A stretch of 64,000 nt of DNA from Psychrobacter arcticus 273-4 (GTDB lineage: Bacteria > Pseudomonadota > Gammaproteobacteria > Pseudomonadales > Moraxellaceae), in assembly GCF_000012305.1 (NCBI RefSeq), contig NC_007204.1:1302001-1366000 (forward strand), written 5' to 3'. This document shows positions 7,721 to 16,827 of the stretch, one piece after another. The notes below the pieces were generated by a model. It saw nothing but the letters and a program-made list of their open reading frames with translations, had not been told where the DNA came from and searched no databases. Positions within the stretch are counted from its first letter, which is position 1, and every line of letters begins with the position of its first letter. The translations under genes and the position numbers were made by a program.

Positions 7721-8482
7721 TTATTTAATCAAATGATTAGTGGGCTGATATCTTGATATCTTGATACCTTTAAGCTCTAGTTGTTTCTTTATTTCTTGTG
7801 CAAACAAAATGGCGTGTTCACCATCCCCATGTAAGCAGATGCTTTGCGCCTCTACGGGTACGATTTGGCCACAAACACTGGTGACGGTCCCTTCAGTAAT
7901 CATCTGCAACACATGCTTAATCGCATCATCTGTATCGGTTATCAGGGCATTGTCTTTACTACGAGAGACCAATGAGCCGTCTTTTTCATAGTTTCTATCG
8001 GCAAACACTTCTGATATTGCCTCTAAACCATGCTTTTTGGCTGACTTAACCAAATAGCCGCCAGACAAACCCATGACCTTTAGATTTGGATCAAATCGTT
8101 TGATTTCACTCACTAAAATATCTGATAGTGCTTCATCAATTGCGGCTTGGTTGTACAACGCACCATGCGGTTTAACATACTCTAAAGGTACACCCACCAA
8201 ATCACAGAGCGCTTTGGTTGCCCCCAACTGATACACCAACAAAGCACGGTAGTTGGCTTCACTTAACGGCTGATGAATACGGCCAAAGTTTTCTCTATCG
8301 TTTAGACCAGGATGCGCGCCTACGCTCACGTTGTTTTCTTTTGCCAATTGCAACGTTGCTAGCATCTCGCTATAAGACCCAGCGTGAAGGCCGCAGCAGA
8401 CATTCGCTGAGCTGACTATCGTTAATAATTTATCATCTTGCCCGCAGCCTTCAGCCACATCAGCATTTAAATCAATTTTCAT
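7721..8482 (-). CDS. pxpA: 5-oxoprolinase subunit A (LamB/YcsF family)
   Basis: A 253-residue LamB/YcsF protein, the A subunit of the ATP-dependent prokaryotic 5-oxoprolinase PxpABC, which opens 5-oxo-L-proline to L-glutamate. Diagnostic stretches are MKIDLNADVAEGCGQDD, SSANVCCGLHAGS, GAHPGLNDRENFGR and VKPHGALYNQA, with histidines and acidic residues typical of this (beta/alpha)-barrel family, and LHGDGEHA near the end. The start at 8482 is favoured over 8488 because GGAG lies seven bases ahead. It overlaps the end of pxpC by 11 bp, indicating translational coupling. Cytosolic. Confidence 0.93.
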   Translation of the reverse strand: MKIDLNADVAEGCGQDDKLLTIVSSANVCCGLHAGSYSEMLATLQLAKENNVSVGAHPGLNDRENFGRIHQPLSEANYRALLVYQLGATKALCDLVGVPLEYVKPHGALYNQAAIDEALSDILVSEIKRFDPNLKVMGLSGGYLVKSAKKHGLEAISEVFADRNYEKDGSLVSRSKDNALITDTDDAIKHVLQMITEGTVTSVCGQIVPVEAQSICLHGDGEHAILFAQEIKKQLELKGIKISRYQPTNHLIK

Positions 8483-9395
8483 TGGCATACTCCTTTATTT
8501 GATCAATATAATGTTGTCTTTTCTGTTGTTTATGTATCGCCTGCTCTAACGATACAACGACAAACTGACAGGCTTTACCAAATCTAATTTGTGCCATCAG
8601 ACCTATGTCTGCATTGATAACGGTCGCAATTTTAGGGTAGCCGCCCGTCGTTTGTCCGTCTGCCATTAAGACAATCGGTTGCCCTTGCGGCGGCACTTGA
8701 ATCATACCAATATCAACGCCATGTGAGCTCATTTGTACCGGCTCACTAAATTCAAGCGCTGTTGTCCCTTCCAGACGATAGCCCATACGGTTACTATTGC
8801 TTTGTAGTTTCCATGGTTGGGTTTCAAACGCTTGTTGAGACGATTCAGTGAAGCAGTCATACTCACTGCTTTTTATCACTCTAATGACATCGGTTGGCGC
8901 AAGTCGAGCCACCCCAATTACAGGCAGGCTTGATTCAGTTTTTACCGTTAAGGTGTCATCGGCTTTTAAGTATCTACCTTCAAATCCGCCAAATCCTGCT
9001 TTGAGATTGGTGCTGATCGACTGCAATACTGGCTCAATCTCAAAGCCGCCGTGCACACATAAATAGGTATACATGCCTTGTAGCGGGCGCAAAAGTTTAA
9101 GCGTTTGCCCAGCTTTCGCATTGATACGCCAATAGCAGGGAACACGCTGGTCGTCTAAATAGGCCTCGTATAAAGCGCCCGTTAAGCAAAAACAAACGCT
9201 TTCTTCAAACTGTATGGTTAACTCGCCCAGTGCTATTTCAATAGCGGGTTCGTTTGCCTCGTTTTTCATCAAAGCATTACCTGCTTGTAGCGCCCAACTG
9301 TCCATCACGCCATTTCTACCCACGCCCATGCTTCGGTAACCCAGTCGTCCCGAATCTTGAATACTGGCAAGGGCACTTGCGGTTATAATTTTCAT
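8472..9395 (-). CDS. pxpC: 5-oxoprolinase subunit C (KipA / AHS2 family)
   Basis: A 307-residue biotin-dependent-carboxyltransferase-like protein (KipA, AHS2 domain), partner of PxpB and PxpA in 5-oxoproline opening. Family marks are ASIQDSGRLGYRSMGVGRNG near the N-terminus, NRMGYRLEG in the middle, and MIQVPPQGQPIVLMADGQT followed by TGGYPKIATV. The same domain forms half of the carboxyltransferase part of urea carboxylase. The ATG at 9395 follows AGGTGG. The upstream GTG at 9404 lies inside that ribosome site. The end overlaps pxpA. Confidence 0.92.
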   Translation of the reverse strand: MKIITASALASIQDSGRLGYRSMGVGRNGVMDSWALQAGNALMKNEANEPAIEIALGELTIQFEESVCFCLTGALYEAYLDDQRVPCYWRINAKAGQTLKLLRPLQGMYTYLCVHGGFEIEPVLQSISTNLKAGFGGFEGRYLKADDTLTVKTESSLPVIGVARLAPTDVIRVIKSSEYDCFTESSQQAFETQPWKLQSNSNRMGYRLEGTTALEFSEPVQMSSHGVDIGMIQVPPQGQPIVLMADGQTTGGYPKIATVINADIGLMAQIRFGKACQFVVVSLEQAIHKQQKRQHYIDQIKEYANEN

Positions 9396-9447
9396 TGATA
9401 CCACCTGTTTATTTGTCTTTTTGATTCATGCATCTTTTATTTACCGC

Positions 9448-10101
9448 TTATTGATGAATATCAATCGCTGTAAATGTCAAAGTATCGCCTGCGTTAAGCA
9501 ACGTCGGAGAGGTCTTGGTTGAATCAAATAAAGCAGTATTCGCCTGGCCTAGTAACTGCCAACCGCCTGGCGAAGCAAAAGGATAAATCCCCGTTTGCTC
9601 GCCACCTATACCCACTGAACCTGCAGGCACTTGGGTTCTAGGTATGGCATGTCTTGGAAAATACAATGACTCAGACAAGCCGCCAAGATAAGGAAACCCT
9701 GGCTGAAAACCTATAAAATAAACGGTATAAGTGGCTTTAGTGTGTAGCTCAACAACGGCTTCAACTGAGAGGTTTAGGTCATTCGCCATGGCCGCCAGAT
9801 CAGGGCCATATTTACCACCGTAATGCACTGGTATCTCGACATGCTTACCCTGAATGGTTTTTGAAGGGATATCATTGAGCAGTGCCGACAGTTTGTCTTT
9901 GAAGATATTAAGCTTAGCCCATGTTAATGGTAAGATGAATACACTGAGCGTATTCATACCAATCACCACTTCGATGACTTCTGGCATTTTTTGGATGCTG
10001 TCTGATAAAGCCCAGCATTTTTGTTGTTTTTCTAAGGTGATCGGTTTAGGGAAAAACAATGCTAGATTGGTTTCACTGCATATTTGCCATTGTAGTTCCA
10101 T
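9448..10101 (-). CDS. pxpB: 5-oxoprolinase subunit B (KipI / AHS1 family)
   Basis: A 217-residue AHS1/KipI-type protein. Key segments are the central IPVHYGGKYGPDLAAMA, then FIGFQPGFPYLGGL, then RTQVPAGSVGIGG and YPFASPGGWQLLG. KipI was first described as a kinase inhibitor in Bacillus, but PxpB is now known as a 5-oxoprolinase subunit, and the domain is the other half of the urea-carboxylase carboxyltransferase. The ATG at 10101 follows AAGGAG by about nine bases. pxpC starts 52 bp downstream. Confidence 0.92.
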   Translation of the reverse strand: MELQWQICSETNLALFFPKPITLEKQQKCWALSDSIQKMPEVIEVVIGMNTLSVFILPLTWAKLNIFKDKLSALLNDIPSKTIQGKHVEIPVHYGGKYGPDLAAMANDLNLSVEAVVELHTKATYTVYFIGFQPGFPYLGGLSESLYFPRHAIPRTQVPAGSVGIGGEQTGIYPFASPGGWQLLGQANTALFDSTKTSPTLLNAGDTLTFTAIDIHQ

Positions 10102-10189
10102 CAGCACGCACTCCTTTACTTTTTATTTTCTATCTTAATTCTGACTCTAATTTCAGCTTTGGTTTTCGTTTTTGCAAGCAAGACTTGAT

Positions 10190-11536
10190 TTATATATTGT
10201 CTTGTATCCATTTTTCTAGATAATGAATGCTTATTTGACCCTGACAAAACACCTCATCTTCAAAGAGTCGTTGATGCAAACCAATATTGGTATCAATGCC
10301 CGTAATTTGCGCTTCTGATAAGGCCGCACGCATTTTTTCTATCGCTTGTTCTCTTGAGCGATCTTGTACACATATCTTGGCGATCAAACTGTCATAAGAG
10401 GGCGGCACGGTGTAGTTCGACTCAGCATGGCTATCTACTCGAATACCAAACCCTGCTGGCATGTGGCAGTAGTCTATTCGTCCAGCATTCGGTAAAAATG
10501 TCTGCGCGTTTTCAGCATTAATACGACACTCAAAAGCGTGTCCAGTAATAGCGACATCACTCTGTTTGTGTGCTAGCGCAAGTCCTGCAGCTACTCTTAT
10601 TTGCTCTTGCACAATATCGACGCCTGTTACCATCTCAGTAATGGTGTGTTCGACTTGCACACGGGTATTCATCTCGATAAAAAAGAACTCGCCATTTTCA
10701 TATAAAAACTCAAACGTGCCTGCGCCTCTATACTGCATTTGCTCGCAAGCCGTTACGCATGCTTGCCCTATTTTCTGACGTTGCTCTTCGGTAATACCGG
10801 GTGCTGGGGCTTCTTCAATGACTTTTTGATGACGGCGCTGCATAGAACAATCACGCTCGCCTAAATAAATGGCATTGCCGTGGGTGTCAGACATGACTTG
10901 CACTTCGATATGACGAGGTGCTTGTAAGTATTTTTCAAGATAAACAATCGCGCTACCGAAATTGGCTTTGGCCTCTGTTTGCGTCATAGAGATAGCAGAT
11001 AGTAAATCAGTTTCTTTTTCGACCACGCGCATACCACGACCGCCGCCGCCACTTGCCGCTTTAATAATGACCGGATAACCAACGTCACTAGCAATCTTGA
11101 TAACTTGCTCTGAATCAGCGGGTAAAGCGCCATCGGAACCAGGAACACAGGGCACGCCAGCCATTGTCATTTGTTTTTTGGCTTCAACCTTGTCGCCCAT
11201 ATTTCTGATATTGTCGGCCGTTGGGCCAATAAATGTGAGACCTGAGTCTTCAACTAAGGCAGCAAAGTCTGCGTTTTCAGACAAAAAGCCATAGCCTGGA
11301 TGGATGGCCTGCGCGTTGGTGATTTTGGCAGCAGAAACAAGTGCTCGTTGATTAAGGTAGCTATGTGTGGCATTGGCAGGCCCGATACATATTTTTTCAT
11401 CGGCTAGGCGTACGGGTAACGATTCTTTGTCTGATTCAGAATGTGCAATGACTGACTGAATACCCAGCTGCTTACAAGCTCGGATAATACGTAGAGCAAT
11501 CTCGCCACGATTGGCAATTAAAATTTTTGTGAACAT
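10190..11536 (-). CDS. accC: Biotin carboxylase subunit
   Basis: A 448-residue ATP-grasp biotin carboxylase. It carboxylates the biotin of a BCCP with ATP and bicarbonate. It begins [20 protein letters not shown], the canonical start of the family, and contains the glycine-rich ATP loop ([14 protein letters not shown]), [20 protein letters not shown], and the catalytic region [20 protein letters not shown]. The frame stays open for 32 codons upstream, but those residues do not resemble the family, and AGGG precedes the ATG at 11536. Its place between accB and pxpBCA suggests a dedicated carboxylase distinct from housekeeping acetyl-CoA carboxylase, which is not visible here. Confidence 0.93.
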   Translation of the reverse strand: MFTKILIANRGEIALRIIRACKQLGIQSVIAHSESDKESLPVRLADEKICIGPANATHSYLNQRALVSAAKITNAQAIHPGYGFLSENADFAALVEDSGLTFIGPTADNIRNMGDKVEAKKQMTMAGVPCVPGSDGALPADSEQVIKIASDVGYPVIIKAASGGGGRGMRVVEKETDLLSAISMTQTEAKANFGSAIVYLEKYLQAPRHIEVQVMSDTHGNAIYLGERDCSMQRRHQKVIEEAPAPGITEEQRQKIGQACVTACEQMQYRGAGTFEFLYENGEFFFIEMNTRVQVEHTITEMVTGVDIVQEQIRVAAGLALAHKQSDVAITGHAFECRINAENAQTFLPNAGRIDYCHMPAGFGIRVDSHAESNYTVPPSYDSLIAKICVQDRSREQAIEKMRAALSEAQITGIDTNIGLHQRLFEDEVFCQGQISIHYLEKWIQDNI

Positions 11537-11594
11537 GTTTGTTTCCCTAAAGAATATAGCGTCAAATACAGCGTCTATGCAATGTTGATTGGCC

Positions 11595-12107
11595 TTAACG
11601 GTTTGGCGATATAATAAATAAGGGCTGTGCATATTCTACGACGTCACCTTCATCGATCAGAATCTCTTGAATCGTACAGTCAGCTTCTGCCTTTACCTCA
11701 TACATCATTTTCATGGCTTCAATGATACATAGTGTCTGCCCTGCTGCTACCTGATCGCCCACCTTAAAGAACGCCTCAGCTGTCGGCTCAGAGCGAAGAT
11801 AAAAAGTACCGAGCATAGGAGCCAATACTTGGTTTTCTTCGACCTTTATAGTCACAGTTTCATCAATAGGGTTATTGTTTACACTGGTATTATTAGACGT
11901 GTTGTTGTCAGAGGGTGCAGTTTGTGGTTCTGAATGAGATGTCTTTGAGCGAGGATTATTACCAGTGTGGTTGCCGCTGATTTCATTGCTATTAGGCTGA
12001 CAAACGATAGAGATACGCGCATCACCATCGGTCACTTCTAAAGATTGTATGTCAGCGCATTCTGCGATCTTGATCAGCTTTTCTAGATCCGTAAAGTTAA
12101 TATTCAT
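11595..12107 (-). CDS. accB: Biotin carboxyl carrier protein
   Basis: A 170-residue BCCP. It has an N-terminal helical segment ([19 protein letters not shown]), a long Asn/Ser/Thr-rich linker (about residues 38-85), and a C-terminal biotinyl domain with the intact motif E130-A-M-K133-M. K133 is the expected biotin site. The thumb-like [18 protein letters not shown] stretch typical of AccB is present. It sits 58 bp upstream of accC. The contrast with the lysine-less paralogue at the end of the operon is striking. Confidence 0.93.
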   Translation of the reverse strand: MNINFTDLEKLIKIAECADIQSLEVTDGDARISIVCQPNSNEISGNHTGNNPRSKTSHSEPQTAPSDNNTSNNTSVNNNPIDETVTIKVEENQVLAPMLGTFYLRSEPTAEAFFKVGDQVAAGQTLCIIEAMKMMYEVKAEADCTIQEILIDEGDVVEYAQPLFIISPNR

Positions 12108-12163
12108 ATTATTGGCTATTTCATTAGAGTAAAAGTGAATAATTATTTTTTATAAAAAATTTG

Positions 12164-12199
12164 TGCGATGTAACTTGCGATGTAACTTGCGATGTAACT
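12164..12199. repeat. Three perfect tandem 12-bp repeats ahead of accB
   Basis: TGCGATGTAACT is repeated three times without a mismatch (12164, 12176, 12188) in the 246-bp gap between the DUF1445 gene and accB. It lies 57-92 bp upstream of the accB start on the minus strand. It could be a multi-copy regulatory site or slipped-strand expansion. The gap holds no gene. Confidence 0.8.
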
Positions 12200-12353
12200 A
12201 GGGCCTTACTTCTAAGCAGTACGTTTTTATTTGTTGAGAAGCTTGAAGCTTGTTGAAAAATCAGATTGGATTCCATTCCTTCGTGCGTTTTTTATGACGC
12301 AGAGTAAGACTGATTGTTTTACACTCAACTTAAAATGGCGTTGCCATCAAAAA

Positions 12354-13145
12354 TTACAGAACTGCCAAGTCTTCATCTTTTGGGTCGCAGATAAACATAT
12401 ACCCTGGTGAATGCGTTATCATCAGTTCTGGTTTACTAGTCATTGCGATGCTTTGAGGCGTCACACCGCAAGCCCAAAATACAGGCACTTCACCTTCTTT
12501 TATGAGCGATGCATCACCAAAATCGGGAGAATGAATGTCTGTTATGCCGATGACACTAGGGTCTCCAATATGGATAGGCGCGCCATGTACTTGTGGAAAC
12601 CGAGAGGTGGCTTGTACGGCTCTTGTGATTAATGGATAAGGTATTGGTCGCATGCTGACCACCATTTTTCCATGAAACTGTCCCGCAGGCTCGGTTTCTA
12701 TATTTGTAATATACATCGGAACATTGTGATTGTCTTCAATGTGTCTAACAGGAATAGACGCATTGAGCATGGCAGACTCAAAGGAAAAGCTACATCCTAG
12801 AAGAAAGCAGACCAAGTCCTCTCTCCAATAGTCTGTTAGGTCTGACACCTCAGCCACCAGCTCGCCAAATTCATATATTCGATACATTGGGACATCAGAC
12901 TTCAAATCTGCGCCCTTCGCCATCAGCCGTGGTTCTGAACTACCAACATCTGTTACGTCTAAAATAGGACAAGATTTTGGGTTTCTTTGTGCAAACAATA
13001 AAAAATCATAGGCCAAATTTTTGGGTACTATGACTAAGTTTGCTTGTATGTGACCTTTGCACATGCCAGAAGTCGGCTTGTTGATTTCATTTTTACCAAT
13101 TAACGCTCTGACCTCTTTTGGCGTCATATTTGCTAAATCTAACAT
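12354..13145 (-). CDS. DUF1445 putative hydro-lyase / D-glutamate cyclase-like protein
   Basis: A 263-residue DUF1445 (YcsI-type) protein. Recognisable segments are LIGKNEINKPTSGMCKGHIQANL near the N-terminus, FLLGCSFSFESAML, then MVVSMRPIPYPLI and the C-terminal VFWACGVTPQSIAM / ITHSPGYMFICD. The family includes the mitochondrial D-glutamate cyclase that converts D-glutamate to 5-oxo-D-proline. The B. subtilis member ycsI sits beside ycsF, ycsG and kipIAR. It is the first gene of this minus-strand operon, so it links naturally to 5-oxoproline supply. The bacterial reaction is inferred. The AT-rich 250 bp upstream should hold the operon promoter. No dedicated regulator gene is adjacent. Confidence 0.88.
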   Translation of the reverse strand: MLDLANMTPKEVRALIGKNEINKPTSGMCKGHIQANLVIVPKNLAYDFLLFAQRNPKSCPILDVTDVGSSEPRLMAKGADLKSDVPMYRIYEFGELVAEVSDLTDYWREDLVCFLLGCSFSFESAMLNASIPVRHIEDNHNVPMYITNIETEPAGQFHGKMVVSMRPIPYPLITRAVQATSRFPQVHGAPIHIGDPSVIGITDIHSPDFGDASLIKEGEVPVFWACGVTPQSIAMTSKPELMITHSPGYMFICDPKDEDLAVL

Positions 13146-13394
13146 AATTACAACCTCTTACGTTTTTTCATTTCTGGCAGATAAAATCTGTGTTGAGTCG
13201 GCGCTCCGTAACAATATTTTATATATAGATAACTATATTATCGTTATGTAACCTATCAGAACATTTTTAAAATGACAAGGCATGAGTGGTGCAAATCAGA
13301 GCATATCACACATAAATAATGACAAATTACACAGAGTTTATTTGAGGTATAGGCGCATGCTTGACCTTACTTCCAAATTGCAATAAACAATTGT

Positions 13395-13422
13395 ACAAGT
13401 AACATGTGCTCATGTTACTTGT
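13395..13422. repeat. Perfect 12-bp hairpin
   Basis: ACAAGTAACATG and CATGTTACTTGT pair perfectly around a 4-nt loop. The first ATG of the following frame lies inside the left arm, which casts doubt on that start codon. No strong T-run follows, so a terminator role is uncertain. Confidence 0.6.
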
Positions 13423-13766
13423 TTAGAGCAATCGCTGCCGATTTTAACCAAGTAGCCGCTTTACCCAAAGAACGCTGCTTATGCCAGATTAAGCACGGTA
13501 CGACGATAGCTAATATCTACCAATGGGCCGCTAAGCTTAAAGATAATTTTACGTCTGAAGCTTCTAATATGACGCATGACGTTTCTGAAAAAGCGGTTGC
13601 TATCATGCTTAACAGACTTCTCGATGCCAAAACTGCCGAATTAGAAGCTTTTGATAAGAAAATAGCAGAATCTGAAGGATCGGTAGATAATGCAGAAGAA
13701 GAACGTAGTAAGATTTCTGATAAAAAAGACAAATACCAAAGTATGATTGACCAGCTTCAAAGCTAA
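13404..13766 (+). CDS. Small coiled-coil hypothetical protein (start uncertain)
   Basis: The frame is open for 120 codons. The last 65 residues (from MTHDVSEKAV at 13569) are strongly helical and charged, with heptad-like spacing through LLDAKTAELEAFDKKIAESE and a final DKKDKYQSMIDQL, so a short coiled coil is likely. The first 55 residues have a different character, and their ATG sits inside a perfect hairpin without a ribosome site. A downstream start is therefore possible, although none has a good Shine-Dalgarno sequence. The family is unrecognised and no function can be assigned. Confidence 0.5.
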   Translation: MCSCYLFRAIAADFNQVAALPKERCLCQIKHGTTIANIYQWAAKLKDNFTSEASNMTHDVSEKAVAIMLNRLLDAKTAELEAFDKKIAESEGSVDNAEEERSKISDKKDKYQSMIDQLQS

Positions 13767-13904
13767 TTAGTGCTTTAATTAATCGGTTTTATTGATCCCG
13801 TGTTAAGTATCTAGCACTGGATTTTTTATGGTTTGCGGTTTGTCACACTTTCAATTGTATTTGCTATAGTAAGCCCAGTATAAAAACGATACAGCGGGAC
13901 TGGA

Positions 13905-13965
13905 ATGAATTTTTTGCAGCCTCTGTCTGCGCAGGCACAGCACGCCAGAAAAATTTATACCAGTG
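13905..13965. repeat. Copy of a dispersed intergenic repeat
   Basis: The core TTTTTTGCAGCCTCTGTCTG followed by CG(C)AGGCACAGCA and AAAAATTT reappears in reverse orientation at 60271-60333. It lies in the 359-bp gap between the coiled-coil gene and the acyltransferase, in an otherwise empty stretch. Repeats of this kind are familiar from Psychrobacter chromosomes. Their function is unknown. Confidence 0.7.
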
Positions 13966-14125
13966 CCGCGTCAAAACATGATGTATCTACTTTATTAGGT
14001 ATATCTGCGCCTAACAGCGAAATGTAAAGCCAAACCAAATACGTAAACACGACTATCGATTTCTGCTAGTATTATGCCACTACGTTATTAACAACTTATA
14101 ATATGTAAGGTTAAGAGGATTTAAC

Positions 14126-15088
14126 ATGCGATTCAAATCATTCGTTCAAAAACTACATGAACGCAATCCTAAACTTGGCAAGGTCGCTTCGCTGACCACA
14201 GCCACAGGTGTTATTACTTTTAATAGTATGTTGGCGGGTCCCCCTGTATGGATTATGGGTGCAGCCAAAGCCGTTACTGGTGCAGCTATTGCTGATAAAG
14301 CGGTCATTGATGTGACCAATTATTGGATTAACAGCAATAATGCGATGATCGATAACATACTGCCGGATAAAGACTGGCGTATCAGCCTACCTGACGATAT
14401 CTATACTAAAGGCAAGTATCTACTAGTAAGCAATCACCAGTCGTGGGTTGATACCAGTATCGTGCAATATATTAGTGAAAAGCGTTTGCCATTGACGCGA
14501 TTTTTTACTAAGTTTGAGCTGATATATATACCGGTCATTGGTCAAGCTTTCTATTTTCTCGATTTTCCAATGATGCGTCGACATTCTAAAGAAGCGATTG
14601 CTAAAAATCCTGCTTTGAAGGGCAAAGATATCGAAGAAGCAAAACGCGCCTGCGCGCTGCTGAAAGACAAGCCTTTTACGCTGTTAAATTATTTAGAAGG
14701 CACACGTTTCACCACCGCAAAAAGGGATAAGCAGCAGTCGCCCTATAAACATTTGCTTAAACCACGAGCTGGCGGTCTATCTCTGGCGATTAGTGCGCTT
14801 GGCGAAGACATTGATGGTATTTTAGACATGACCATGGTCTACCCTGACGGTGTGCCGACGTATAGTGACTTATGGAAAGGCAATATCAAGCGTTTGGGCG
14901 TCGATGTCAGACATATTAAGATGCCTGATGACTTATTTGCCAGTATTCAAAATGGCAGATATGAGACAGATGAGGCGATAAAAGCGCAAATGTTCGACTG
15001 GGTTGAGCAAGTGTGGCAGCAAAAAGATCAACTCATTACTAAGATGCTTGCTGAATTTGAAGGCAAGCCCCCTGCCCCTGATGCTTAG
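14126..15088 (+). CDS. PlsC/YihG-like membrane acyltransferase
   Basis: A 320-residue lysophospholipid-type acyltransferase. The catalytic motif I is N103-H104-QSWVD109 (NHxxxxD) and motif III is LEGTR at about residue 197. An N-terminal hydrophobic stretch around residues 30-60 would anchor it to the inner membrane. Length and motif context resemble the YihG/YihF-type acyltransferases rather than the shorter housekeeping PlsC, so it may place unusual fatty acids in the sn-2 position. The ribosome site AAGAGG stands before ATG 14126. It appears monocistronic. Confidence 0.87.
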   Translation: MRFKSFVQKLHERNPKLGKVASLTTATGVITFNSMLAGPPVWIMGAAKAVTGAAIADKAVIDVTNYWINSNNAMIDNILPDKDWRISLPDDIYTKGKYLLVSNHQSWVDTSIVQYISEKRLPLTRFFTKFELIYIPVIGQAFYFLDFPMMRRHSKEAIAKNPALKGKDIEEAKRACALLKDKPFTLLNYLEGTRFTTAKRDKQQSPYKHLLKPRAGGLSLAISALGEDIDGILDMTMVYPDGVPTYSDLWKGNIKRLGVDVRHIKMPDDLFASIQNGRYETDEAIKAQMFDWVEQVWQQKDQLITKMLAEFEGKPPAPDA

Positions 15089-15249
15089 TTAACAAGCTCT
15101 TCTCGTTACCTGATTTTTTTTCATTTCACTCGTTTTTACCAGAAAGCAATAATAGCAACGCGCGAAGGCTACTATTATTGCTTGGTTATTTACAGAATAT
15201 AAGCTTTGAATAACCCGTAGCGTACTTTTAATCATAAAAGGAAAATACA

Positions 15250-15633
15250 GTGCCACAGGCTCAGCCAACGTTTGAAACCGCCTCTAATCTTACGACAGAA
15301 CAAAATACGGCATTAAAAGCTCTCACAATGACAGGTTATCTAGAAGGTACCTCGTTCTTACTATTGCTCTGTATCGCTATGCCACTAAAGTACATGATGG
15401 ACATCCCAGAAGGGGTAAGATATATCGGTATGGCACACGGTGCCTTATTCATCGCCTATATCATTGTACTCATGGGCACAGCCGTCAAGATCAAGATGCC
15501 TATATGGGCGATCCCAGCTGGCGTGCTTGGCTCGTTCTTACCGTTTGGTCCGTTTATATTCGACCATTGGTTAAAAAAGAGCCTAAAGAAAAAAGAAAAG
15601 CGAGAAGGTTGTCTAAGACAAAGATTTTCATGA
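15250..15633 (+). CDS. DUF3817 domain integral membrane protein
   Basis: A 127-residue protein starting with GTG after AAAGGAAAA. It contains TMTGYLEGTSFLLLLCIAMPLKY, the hallmark of DUF3817, and three predicted membrane segments (about 30-48, 62-80, 88-108). It ends in a Lys/Arg-rich tail after LPFGPFIFDHWL. The family is common in bacteria and has no known role. It faces the next gene tail to tail with a 2-bp gap. Confidence 0.85.
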   Translation: MPQAQPTFETASNLTTEQNTALKALTMTGYLEGTSFLLLLCIAMPLKYMMDIPEGVRYIGMAHGALFIAYIIVLMGTAVKIKMPIWAIPAGVLGSFLPFGPFIFDHWLKKSLKKKEKREGCLRQRFS

Positions 15634-15635
15634 CG

Positions 15636-16601
15636 CTAGTCATTGGCTTCACGATATAGCGTGTTTTGTGACTCTTCTCTAAAATCTTCGTATGTGATGG
15701 CAGTATCTGCTTTAGGCACACTAACAGCTGCTTCATTAATCATTGCGTCCGTTTGAGACTTAGGCGTTTTAGGCGTTGATGATTTGGCAGGGTCAGAATC
15801 AGTGGGCCCTTCAGCAATAGAAGGTGGTGTATTAGCTTCTACCACAAAATTTTGCTCAGTGCCGGTAGCCGTTTGCTTGGTTACTAGGCTTGTTTTGGTG
15901 ATACTATTACTAACAGGCGTGCCAGCGGCAGCAGGTTCTGTAGACATATTACCAGTGGATAAGAAACCAGTAGCAATTAACGTTAATACAGAACCAGAAA
16001 TCATTAGTAAGCCAAGCACCATGCCTATGAGAAGCGGTTTTTTAATGGGTGCTACTGGGGTTATTGAAGGCACATTGTTTACGTTATCATCAATAGTACT
16101 ACTACTATCGTCTACGTCAGTAGTAGTATCTACCAGTGCTGCGTTATCAGTCGCTTCTGTTATCGTTAAAGGATGTATAACCCTCTCATTTTCTTCATCA
16201 GAGAAGTCCAAGCTTACCGATGTACTCGTGTTATCAGATATCTGCAACCCTGCTATATTTTCCACACTATCTTGCTCTTGAATGGCAAATAATTCTAGCT
16301 CTGTTGTACTTATTGGCTCATACGAAGACAGCTTGTCAGCGTTCTTTAGCGGTTGTAATGTATGCTGCTGACCAGGACTGTCCAGTAAGCTTGTGCTAAG
16401 ACCAGCATCAATCTCATTATAGGCGTGAGTATTGCTAACAGTTGGCGCGCCCTCATTTTCTGTATTCTCAACACTTTCGACACGCGTGATATAACGCTCA
16501 TAGATATTGTGTTTACGATTACGCAGTCGTGGCTTAGTATTAGCGATTTTTGCTAAATTTGCCTCTAAGTCGGCGCTTTGCTTGTCTTTTTTGTCGCTCA
16601 T
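15636..16601 (-). CDS. Single-pass membrane hypothetical protein
   Basis: A 321-residue protein with a hydrophilic, acidic N-terminal region of about 185 residues beginning MSDKKDKQSADLEANLAKI. One transmembrane segment follows (about 188-212, KPLLIGMVLGLLMISGSVLTL preceded by Lys-Lys). The roughly 110-residue outer region is Thr/Ser/Pro-rich and ends in TYEDFREESQNTLYREAND. Positive residues before the segment suggest a cytoplasmic N-terminus and periplasmic C-terminus. No domain is recognised. The arrangement would suit an envelope-anchoring or regulatory protein, but that is a guess. Confidence 0.75.
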   Translation of the reverse strand: MSDKKDKQSADLEANLAKIANTKPRLRNRKHNIYERYITRVESVENTENEGAPTVSNTHAYNEIDAGLSTSLLDSPGQQHTLQPLKNADKLSSYEPISTTELELFAIQEQDSVENIAGLQISDNTSTSVSLDFSDEENERVIHPLTITEATDNAALVDTTTDVDDSSSTIDDNVNNVPSITPVAPIKKPLLIGMVLGLLMISGSVLTLIATGFLSTGNMSTEPAAAGTPVSNSITKTSLVTKQTATGTEQNFVVEANTPPSIAEGPTDSDPAKSSTPKTPKSQTDAMINEAAVSVPKADTAITYEDFREESQNTLYREAND

Positions 16602-16827
16602 GAAGTGATACCAAACCAGTTTATGCCACGCAACCGTAGATGACTGCTAGAATTAAGGGTAAAGGTTTTTTGTTTGCTAAAGTGTAACGCTATCGTTAAT
16701 TAACAATATAGAGTGTCGCCTCGTATGCTTCAAGCATAATTTTATAGTTGTGCTGTTATTAATATAAAATACAGTAGGTATCCGCTTAATCAATCAACAT
16801 AATATTACAGATAAATGAGCATAAAAC

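Noticed and set aside
11537..11632. 32-codon N-terminal extension of accC
   Set aside because: Residues do not resemble biotin carboxylase, and a proper ribosome site lies before the ATG at 11536.
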